Origin: Fragilaria crotonensis
Lineage: Eukaryota > Bacillariophyta > Fragilariophyceae > Fragilariales > Fragilariaceae
DNA: 52,153 nt
Reading direction: 5' to 3'
Assembly (NCBI GenBank): GCA_022925895.1
Contig: JAKSYS010000445.1
Location: 1 to 52,153, forward strand
Position numbers and translations under genes: made by a program. Numbering within the stretch: the stretch's first letter is position 1; the number at the start of each line of letters is the position of its first letter. Under the pieces are notes generated by a model. It was not told the DNA's origin, did not search any database, and saw only the letters and a list, made by a program, of their open reading frames with translations. Below are positions 43,916 through 52,153 of the stretch, one piece after another.

Positions 43916-44921
43916 TTATTTCTCAGCCAACATTTTCTCGAGCGATGCGACCTTCGCTTCCAGTGCTTCCAGCCGCGGGATCAGCGCCGCAAGCGTGTTT
44001 TCTGAGTATTTCCCCAAAACGTCGACCTCCAGGTTGACCTTGGCACCAGGCAATTTGGCTGGAATAATGATCTTCTTTTGCGTATACTCTACGAGCATAA
44101 ACGAGAACCACTTTTCAACTGTGTTGACATCAACGACGGTCAGTGATGTTCCATCAATGGCAATGAATCCCTTTGGAACGATATACCTCAATATTTCATC
44201 TGACGTTTGGATCTTGTACCAAAGCGAGTCATTGTCAATCCACCTCTCCAGAACAGTTCCCGTGCCATCCACATGACCCTGAACGAAATGGCCAGAATTC
44301 CTGCCACCAATTTCGGACGCACGTTCGAGATTCACCGCATCCCCTGCGGTAAGTGTCCCAAGGTAGGTTCGTCGCAATGTTTCCGGTGCCAACCCTGCCT
44401 TGAATGTGTTGCCGTCCAGTTCTGTCGCTGTGAGACAAACGCCGCTCACACAAATCGAGCATCTGTTGATTAGTATTTTGTGGGAAGGGAAATTAGGTAG
44501 GGATGAATTGTTATGTTTCTTGAAAGAACAATACAAGAGAGCGTGTTTGTGTCATTTCCAGCTGTCATTCGTACAACATCGGGTACAGCCACACAACACA
44601 ACAACCAGTGACGGCGTTATACATATACATGGCATATAGTACTCACCCCAAATAGGCCCCATCCATGACGACATTTGCCTCCACGACAATTTCAGTTCCT
44701 TTTCCTTTGGATCCATCCCACAATATCATATCATCACGTTCCTCGAGCGAAACCACCTTACCCATTTCCTCTACAATTCCAGTAAACATGTGCAGCGGAG
44801 TGAATTTGTGAATGGAAGTACGACAACAACGAGGCACGCCTGATGTCGATTGAGCGTTCAAAACAAATGATGACGAACACGTTATCGTGACTAGTAGCAG
44901 CAGAACGAAACAGTGGTACAT
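43916..44921 (-). CDS. ribE: Riboflavin synthase, plastid-targeted
   Basis: Two exons: 44921-44647 and 44462-43916, 273 residues, with a 184-bp intron (donor GTGAGT, acceptor ATCAACAG). The split Gly codon (GG|A) joins AYLG to CSICVSGVCLTA in frame. It performs the last step of riboflavin synthesis, the dismutation of two 6,7-dimethyl-8-ribityllumazine molecules. The classic start MFTGIVEE is at residue 45, SGVCLT is at 98-103, and the second barrel begins with GHFVQGHVDGTGTV, so both lumazine-binding domains are present. The preceding MYHCFVLLLLVTITCSSSFV is a signal peptide with a plastid-type Ser-Phe-Val junction and a short transit segment. The C-terminus adds a coiled-coil-like helix (LEALEAKVASLEKMLAEK), the usual trimerisation element being helical here. 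Confidence 0.95.
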
Positions 44922-45072
44922 TTTGAGAAGTTGTGAAGGTGAAATGAGTAGTTGTTGACGTTATGTGACGATAGGTCAACAAGCAAGTCAATAATTGGAC
45001 GTGGCCATTGGAAAATGCACCCATCGGTTGGAGCAAAATGTTGTGCGTTTTGCACGTTACAATACGCCCACT

Positions 45073-45460
45073 TGAGACTATCACCGGAGATGATACTCTA
45101 ATCGTAGGAAATAGTACGTAGTACCGTAGGAAAATTACTGTAGGAAGGTTTCACACAAAGTACGTTCTGAGAAATTATAAGCTACAGTAAAATTCGGCAC
45201 TCGATCGTATGAACGACAAACTCGTCGAACGTGTCAAATGGCATTTGACATTTCGGGTAGTTCGTACGAAATTAATTAGAGACCGGACAGTACAGCGTAT
45301 CATGTTTCACATTTCGATGGATGACCTCACAGTAGCACAGTACAACGATGGCATCGCAGTCCAGTGCAGCGTAGGTTTCAATTCTCCCCTTTCATCCATA
45401 AATGCTGAAACAAAACACAAAACGTCAGTTAAAATAGATACGAGTCAAACGAGGGTTACA
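45073..45460 (-). repeat. 3' LTR of the copia element
   Basis: Matches 51845-52153 from 45073 to at least 45383. On the minus strand a TG...CA-bounded LTR would begin at 45460 (TGTAACCC) and end at 45073 (GTCTCA). The 45460 boundary is a guess, because the other LTR is cut off before this point and no clear polypurine tract precedes it. Confidence 0.75.
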
Positions 45461-45494
45461 GTTTGAACAAGAGACACAAGGGTTTGAATGGCCG

Positions 45495-48400
45495 TTACCA
45501 TCCTTGGACCAGTTTGCGGACGCGTTCGAAACTCTCACGATTTAGTCCTTTCGTAAGAAAATCCGCCCACTGCTCCTGAGTGTCGACCTTCACGATGGCG
45601 ACCGTGCCATCACGCACGTGCTGCCAGAAGAAGTGCCACTTCACCTGGAAGTACTTCGTGCGGTTAGTGATGCGTTGGTTTACGGCAAGAAGAAGGCGCC
45701 ATTGTCTTCGAAGACCTGACACTTGATCGTCGACGTGAACGTGCGGGAAGTTTGATGCCGGAGGCGACTTCCTGAAGCATGGAACGGAGGGGCAAGAGCG
45801 TACGCATCGCGGAGCTGAGCGGAGTATTCGGCTTCGAGCGTGGACAACGAGATCTCACTTTGGAGGTGAGATTTCCACAAAATGGGACATCCGCCGAGCG
45901 TGATGATGTACCCAGTTCGAGACTTCGCGGAGGTCGGAGAACGATCGGGATCACGGCCATGAAGGCCTGCGAAGTCGGCGTCGACGTAACAGTCGAGATT
46001 CAAGGTGCCGGTGGGCTTGACGATCATGCCCATGTCGCTCGTGCGATGCAAATATCGAACGAGAGTTTTGACGGCGGACGCGTGGCTTCGTTTCGGACTG
46101 TGGCAAAACCTGGCGACCTGGCTGACGGCGAAAGCGATGTCGGGGCGAGTGTTTGTGGACAGGTAGAGAGCATACCGACGATGGAACGGTAGCTCCAGGC
46201 TTCTCCGTCATGGGATCCGTCGGGGTCGATTCCGAGTGCGGCCTGAGCGGCTGGCGTCCAGTTGTAATTGCTGTCGGACATGCCAGTCGCTTCCTTGATT
46301 TTCTGGATGAGACCTTCTGGGTCAACGTCAGCGTGCCATTCATAGCGTCGCGAGTAAAATTGATGCCGAGTCAGTAAACGTGCCCTCGCGAGTAAAGTTA
46401 AACCCTTCGCTTCCAGGTTGGCGAAGAGCTTGTCAAGGTCGTTCTGGTCGCGATAGGCGATACCCAAATCATCCACATATAGGACCACCATTGTATCTTT
46501 GTAGAGCAGACACGGGTCGTTAGCGCAGGCTTTAAAGCCTTCCTCGCGCAAAGCCTCCGACAAGTGTTGGTACCAAAGTCGTGGCGCCACACTTAAGCCA
46601 TAAAGGCTTTTCAGGAGTCGAAGGCACGTGGCGTGGCCTCTCGGAGAGTGGAATCCACGTGGCAAATGGATCCAGACTGGATCCGAAAGCGGGGCTTGAA
46701 CGAACGCGCTGCTGAAGTCAATGTGCAGGTTTTCCAGTTCAAAGTAAGTGAGAGAACTAGGAACAACCGTACAGTACTCCAAGCCACGACTGGGGCAAAA
46801 GTCTCCTGAACGTTTTCTTGGAGATCGCCTCTTACACAGTAGCGTGCCTTGTACTTACTGATAGTACCATCGGGAGTACGTTTGCGACGAAACACCCAAG
46901 TACCGGGCAAAATTCGAGTCTTGGCTTCCGTGATCGGCACTTCGATCCATGTACCGTTTTTCTGCAAACTTTGAATTTCGTCGTTTGCAGCCTTCAGCCA
47001 TTTTTCGATGTTGTCGTGATCCGCCATCGCTTCGTTGAAGCTCAGAGTGTCAGGATCGCTGACACTCGCCTTATACGATGAGGGAGGTGGCGAAAGACAC
47101 TCGGCGACTTCGTTGTACAGCCATTCGAGGGAGGTTCCATCGAATTCGGCCATGTAACCGTGTCCTTGTTGTCCGTCGTATCCGAGGCGGACAGGTGCCG
47201 AACGATTGCGAGTGGAGCGACGAGGTTCGTGTTTAACAGGTGTGCTCTTTGCTTTGTTGCCTTTGGAGCGACTGGTTGCTCGCTCACTTTCTTGTCGCTT
47301 TCGTTTGTAGGACGAATTGAGTCGGCGACGATGGGAAGAGTTTGACCGGAGTTGGAGTCGGGAGTTGTGGCGCAATCGTAGGCGGTTGCGGAGTCTCCTT
47401 GGAGTCAGCAACGGAGTGGCAGGGGAGGAGGCACAACGACTGGTGGTGGCGTCGCGATTTGCTCCCTTGGAGGCGGCAACGGAGTTGACAGCGGAGGTGG
47501 AGCGACTGGAAGAACCTGAGGAGGAGTCGCGTTGTCGAGAGCAGTTGCGACGCGTTGCATCTGGGAGAGGAGTTCGTTGGCTTGCTCGTAGTCGGTGGAC
47601 CAACAATCAACCTTTCTTCGTCTTCGTCGTCGAGGACGTATTGGAACGTCGAGTCTCGGAACATTCGTTGCCAGCAATCATCGTTGAAGTTCGGAAGGTC
47701 GTCGGCGGAAGCGGGAACAGTTGCGAACCAATCGTCGAAGACGATGTGAAACTGGGTGATGTACCCCGTTTGTGGATTGAGAACGAGAGGGACCGAGCTG
47801 GCGTGTTTGTCGGAGAACCGAGGGTTGACGGTGCGAGTTGAGCGAGGAGTCCAACGTGGCAATTTCTTGCCGTCCGAGATCATTTTGTCGAGGACGTAAA
47901 CTGGACATCCCCAAACGTGGACGTCCATCAATTTCTTTTGCTCCCAACGAGTCTTTGTGAAGACATCGTGCGGGAAAGGCCAGTTCGTGGGTCAGGCATG
48001 TGGTTCACTAGGAACACAGCATGCTTGACGGCGAGGGGCCAAAGTGTGGGTCGGCGACGTCCGGCCAATGGATGGCCGAATGCAGCATCATGGTTCGCGA
48101 TGGCCATGATGGTTCGAATGTTGCGTTCGGCGATCCCATTGTGATGGTGAGCGCCGACGCCAGCGAATCGGATGACTTGTTGGAACTCGGAGAGGTTGCG
48201 AGAGAACTCGGCGGACGTAAACGTTTTCGAGTTGTCGGCGAGATACTCTTGCGGCGTCACTCCTGTGTTGCGACATTCGCTCGAAGCTCTCTTTGCCTTG
48301 AGCCGTGCGAGTTCAAACTGACTTGATGCTCGACGAAAATGTAGCCGGATGCGTGGTCTACGAAGATGCAACCACCGGTGTACATGTCGTCGAGTTTCGT

Positions 48401-49240
48401 TTTTCCGGCGGAGGTGAGAAGACGTCCGCGAGTGCTGCAAATCAAATGGTCGACGGAGATGCGTTGACCTGGGAGAAGATTGTCCGTTTTGAGAGCGTGC
48501 GCTCTATCCTTGACAATCGAAGAAGGCGTCGTGCCAGGAATCGGACGTCTGTGTTGTTTGCCATATTGGCAGGCGGCGCATTTTGGAAACGAGGTAAGTC
48601 GACATGCAGCGGTTTGCAATCGTCGACTCTCTTCCGTCTTGCTGACGACACCCGAACGCAGGATGAATTGAACCTTTTTGAAACCGACGTGGCCCAAACG
48701 ATAGTGCCAACAAAGCAATTCTTTCTCTGCTTCGTTAAGGTTGAGGTTCCTTTCGTGGACGGTGTTCACAATCGAAACGAGAGCGTCGGCGGCCTTGAAA
48801 GGATCGGTTGCGTTGTACGCTTCCGACGTTGGGAGATTGTTCTGCGGGTTGACGTTTGCAGTGACGGGTCCTCGGTTGACGTCGTTCGGGACGCCACTGA
48901 GCGTCAGACGATTCGGTTCGATGGTGATCGTTTCGTCAGGGTAGGTCTGGAGGAGACTGGACGTTGAGAGGAGTCGGACTTTGATGTTGGGAACGTGGAA
49001 CGCGGGAACTTTGAGAAGTCGAAGGTTTCCGAGCTGATCGTGGACAGCCCAAGTGACTTCGCCTTGGCCTTTGATTTGGAGACCCTTAGCGATGCCCTTG
49101 AGTTGAGTGATCGTTCCGGGCGACGTGACGGGGCCTTCGAAATCGGAGATGTCGGGCGTGATGGAAATGCTGGCGCCCGAGTCCCAAATGATGGGGCTCG
49201 TGTTTGCCTTGGGTCCGAGGGCTTCGCGCATGCGTGCAGG
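45495..49240 (-). pseudogene. Copia pol region (protease, integrase, RT, RNase H), frame-broken
   Basis: Protease: WDSGAS near 49183. Zinc-binding integrase head: CWHYRLGHVGF ... CAACQYGKQH, about 48690-48540. Integrase core: SVDH and IFVDHASGYIFVEH in one frame, then YLADNSKTFTSAEF and HHHNGIAERNIRTIM (about 48180-48090) in another. Post-integrase region: VHVWGCPVYVLD, about 47915. RT: GTWVFRRKRTPDGTISKYKA (about 46900-46840), IDFSSAFVQAPL and the catalytic YVDDLGIAY (about 46479-46453). RNase H: DCYVDADFAGLHG to the end WADFLTKGLNRESF (stop near 45495). Successive pieces lie in different frames, with at least seven changes, so a full Pol cannot be made from this copy as written. Confidence 0.88.
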
Positions 49241-50215
49241 GGCTTGAAGAGCCATGCGAAGCGGCGTCGAATGGCACGCCAAGTGAACGTGTGACAGGAT
49301 TTTGTTGGCGGCGGCGCGTTGGTGGAACGTGAGCGGAGCGATTGCGAACGGGTCGGGCGAGTTGGCGGGTGCCACAGGGCAATACTTTGCGGTTCGTGGC
49401 GACGGACGGGAGCGTTTGGAACACCAGGGAGGGCACGAACGCTTGGATTTGCTGTTTCCCTCTCCTTTGGCCTGTGGTAGGCGGCAACGGTGCAGGGCGA
49501 CGAGAATTGCGAAGCTTGTCGGCGCGACGTTGGAGACGGAGTGCGCGTTCTTTGAGAGTCGCGAAGTGACGAAAGTCGTCGCGCTCAGCAACCGTGGGAG
49601 GTCGCGAAGCGACATATCCCTGTTGTCGGAGACGGAGAGGGTACGAACGGTGCAGCTTGTTGGCGCGAATGCCTGAATTGAAGCGTGGCGGAGCGAACGA
49701 CTTCTTGAGGAGTCGCGAAGCGACGACGTTGATGACGAGTGAACGGAGGAGAGAGGGAGCCGTCGAAGCACGGAGGTTGCTGTAGGAGCGTTGACGGGAA
49801 GACCGAGAGGAAGAAGAGAACCCAAACGGTAGGAGCGAACGCGAGCGTTGGGTGACGAAGCACAACTTGGTGAAGATTGTTGGCGACCCAAGCCAAAATG
49901 GTCGACCATGGAATGGCGGACCAAATAGATAGCCAAAGTAACCAAATTAGGAACAATGGCACAGATGAGGAAAGAGCAAAAGTAGCCATGGGTTCGCACC
50001 TCGGATGAGGTTTAAGAGCGAACGAGAGGAGACGTGATGTTTGGTTTGACTGGGAAGTCAAGCAACCAAACGGAGGGATCCGGCGCCAACATGCTGAGAT
50101 TTGCCCTTGGCGACGGTGCCGGAGCGGGAGGACGACGTTCTCCACCGGTGTGAGTGGCGGTCGTGTGCGTGACGGTCCAACGACGACACTTCTCACCAGT
50201 TGAAGGTTTTATCCT

Positions 50216-51525
50216 TCACTTTCTTGGAATTGCTAGTTCCGGGAGTGGTGGAATTGTGCGCCAGGATTTATGTTTGTTTGTGCGATCCTGGCGGGACCCA
50301 GAGGAGGAGGACGATCCGGACTTACGATTGAGCTCCGGACACTTGTTCGCCCAATGACCGGGTTTTCCACACTTGTGGCAATTGCCCTTCTTCGTTGGAG
50401 TTTCGGTCCCGGATGCCTGGGACTGAATCAACGTAAGTACCTCGCTCGGGAGATACCTGCGGGGCAGTTGCGACATTGCCAAACGTCGCAGACGGAGCTC
50501 GGACATCAGGTGCATGACTCGCTGGAGGCCATTCCTTTCTGTCAAATTGCGTACGGTACGCGTCTTCAGCTTGGCGACAAATATCTTGGAACGTCAATTT
50601 CTCGGCGACCATGTGAGCATGGGCGCCTGACTTTCCTTGTACCCAATGTCAAGGAGCGCCTGATCAAGCCGCTGCTTCGTCGAACGAAGAGGAAAGCGGA
50701 AGTCTTCGTTTCCGGCTCCTCCGGCCAAAAGGGAAGTTTTGAGCATCGTGAGCGTGAGGTTGTGGTCGTACTGACCGGCCGTCGTGAGCTCACGTGCGTC
50801 CTTGCGATAATCGGCGGCGAGGGCTTCAAGGTTTTCGCCGGCGTACTGGGACGGGTGGCGAGCCTTGATCGCGGCCTTCAAGTCTTCAAGCGCTCGATCG
50901 ACGTCGACTGGATCGTCTTGATGAGCTGGAGCCAGACGACGTGAAACGAGTCGTCGTCGTCCATTTCTCTTTGATCTTGCTCATGAGAGCGGGATCGAGA
51001 GACGAGAGAAGGAACTTGGTGGCGGCGAGGTCGTTCGACTTGTCGTACTTGTCGTAACGAAGAATCTGCTGGGAGCTGAGAGTCTTTGCGGTCGCGACGG
51101 TGTAGCGAGTGGCTCCTGACGACGTTCGTCATCACGGAGCTTTCAGGATCGGGGAGATAGCGATGGTATCCATCCCACAATCGACGAGATGGTCCCAAAC
51201 GGCGTTCTGGAAGTCGACGAGACTGCTCGCTTGGGTAAATAGGGTCGTCATGCCGGTACGACGAAAGTTGTACCCCTTTGTGAGGCGGAGGCATGGACAG
51301 GGCGGAGTTGATTTGGTGACGTGATGTCGTCGGCGGCGCTCGGATCGAGGCCGACCCAACCAGGAGCTGGCTTACCGCCAGTCCAAGCGGACCAATCGTC
51401 CCTAGAAAGGAGACAATGTTGCCCATAATGGGCTTATCGGGCCTATCAGAGGCGACGATAGGGTCGGAGACAGGTGGCGTCGGGGACGCGGTGACGGGGT
51501 CAGAAGTTGGAGTCGGAGACGCCAT
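50216..51525 (-). pseudogene. Copia gag region with CCHC zinc knuckle, frame-broken
   Basis: Starts at 51525 (MASPTPTSDPVTASPTPPVS). The capsid-like part changes frame near 51276 (HKGYNFRRTGMTTLFTQASS) and again before 50881 (HPSQYAGENLEALAADYRKD) and 50612. The nucleic-acid-binding zinc knuckle CHKCGKPGHWANKC (CX2CX4HX4C) is at about 50339-50380. The frame ends at 50216. Between this stop and the protease (about 49240) lies ~1 kb of low-complexity linker with a strongly hydrophobic stretch. Confidence 0.85.
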
Positions 51526-51844
51526 CTCGGAGAGATCAGGAAGAAAAGAACTTGGAAAGGTCTTAGAAGGACAAGCACGGCGTGCTTTAAACGTAGAATA
51601 GGTAGCCTAGTTGGTAACTTAGGCGCTCGGAGAGACTTGCTTGTAGGTTGGAAACCGTAGAGTAAGATAGTCAACGGAGTTGACTTAGAGCTGTAGCGTA
51701 GACGATTGCGGAGCAATCGGGAAACAGATCCGGAAAGGATCAACCTGAGTGTCCTTGGAAAGGAAACAATGAATTCCTATAGAGAGGAATTGGCTTGGAA
51801 GGAAGCGTGAGGGGTTAGCCTATAGATTGGGCAAAATAACCACT

Positions 51845-52153
51845 TGAGACTATCACCGGAGATGACTCTAATCGTAGAAAATAGTACGTAGTACCGTAGG
51901 AAAATTACTGTAGGAAGGTTTCACACAAAGTACGTTCTGAGAAATTATAAGCTACAGTAAAATTCGGCACTCGATCGTATGAACGACAAACTCGTCGAAC
52001 GTGTCAAATGGCATTTGACATTTCGGGTAGTTCGTACGAAATTAATTAGAGACCGGACAGTACAGCGTATCATGTTTCACATTTCGATGGATGACCTCAC
52101 AGTAGCACAGTACAACGATGGCATCGCAGTCCAGTGCAGCGTAGGTTTCAATT
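51845..52153 (-). repeat. 5' LTR of the copia element (incomplete)
   Basis: Direct repeat of 45073-45383, truncated by the window edge. Compared with the other LTR it lacks two bases near 51866 (GATGACTC versus GATGATACTC) and has one G-to-A difference soon after; the rest visible here is identical. Confidence 0.9.

Larger units (their letters stand above)
45073..52153 (-). mobile_element. Ty1/copia LTR retrotransposon, 5' LTR cut by the window end
   Basis: Minus-strand element bounded by direct repeats at 45073 and 51845. Order on the minus strand: 5' LTR, gag with zinc knuckle, protease, integrase, reverse transcriptase, RNase H, 3' LTR. Integrase before RT defines Ty1/copia. The LTRs differ by only one 2-base indel and one substitution over about 310 bp, implying recent insertion, yet the coding region changes frame about ten times. 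The minus-strand sequence just inside the 5' LTR (TGGTTATTTTGCCC) partly resembles the half-tRNA(iMet) primer site used by copia; the match is incomplete. Confidence 0.92.

Noticed and set aside
45068-45072. CCACT as target-site duplication of the copia element
   Set aside because: The same five bases occur just inside the other LTR (51840-51844), not outside it; the true outer flank lies beyond the window.
48305-48967. 220-residue plus-strand frame as a gene
   Set aside because: It is the antisense shadow of the copia integrase region, which has clear motifs on the minus strand.

Overview
This is nuclear DNA from a stramenopile alga, most likely a diatom. Four things point that way. Two metabolic enzymes (uroporphyrinogen decarboxylase and riboflavin synthase) begin with a signal peptide followed by a Ser/Ala-Phe-Val plastid cleavage-type motif, as in secondary plastids. 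Genes have few introns, mostly 97-184 bp with GT-AG ends. The retroelements are Ty1/copia-type resembling diatom elements. PT-rich secreted wall-type proteins are present. I cannot name the species from sequence alone.

Layout. 1-8.6 kb is repeat-dominated: a diverged ~178-bp tandem array, a large inverted repeat, a decayed hAT-like transposase, a G-rich tract, two arrays of a 20-bp perfect palindrome repeated every 31 bp, and a near-perfect ~105-bp-arm hairpin. 8.8-20.9 kb is the gene-rich core: soluble inorganic pyrophosphatase (+), a small membrane protein with a frame break (+), a SEP-UBX Cdc48 cofactor (-, 2 exons), an N-myristoylation-type low-complexity protein (+, 2 exons), plastid uroporphyrinogen decarboxylase (-, 3 exons), a class 3 lipase (+, 3 exons) and a Gal3ST-like sulfotransferase (-). 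21-31 kb is accessory: a 673-bp hAT-like non-autonomous element with exact 8-bp target duplication, a STAND-type AAA/TPR protein with degenerate nucleotide-binding motifs, a deleted copia remnant, a 1,005-bp TIR element with exact 8-bp target duplication, and two copies of another TIR element. 31.3-32.6 kb holds a second sulfotransferase, in opposite orientation to the first and carrying a single-base deletion. 34.5-44.9 kb holds a secreted SdrD_B/PT-repeat protein with two frame slips, two unrecognised basic proteins, tRNA-Pro(UGG) and plastid riboflavin synthase. 45.07 kb to the end is a Ty1/copia element on the minus strand with almost identical LTRs but many frame changes; its 5' LTR runs off the window.

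No operon-like cooperation is expected in this eukaryote. The functional threads are plastid cofactor synthesis (tetrapyrrole and flavin), the Cdc48/p97 pathway, lipid and glycan modification, and a large load of non-autonomous DNA transposons. Several of the broken frames are single-base deletions, so the first question for them is whether they are real or assembly errors.
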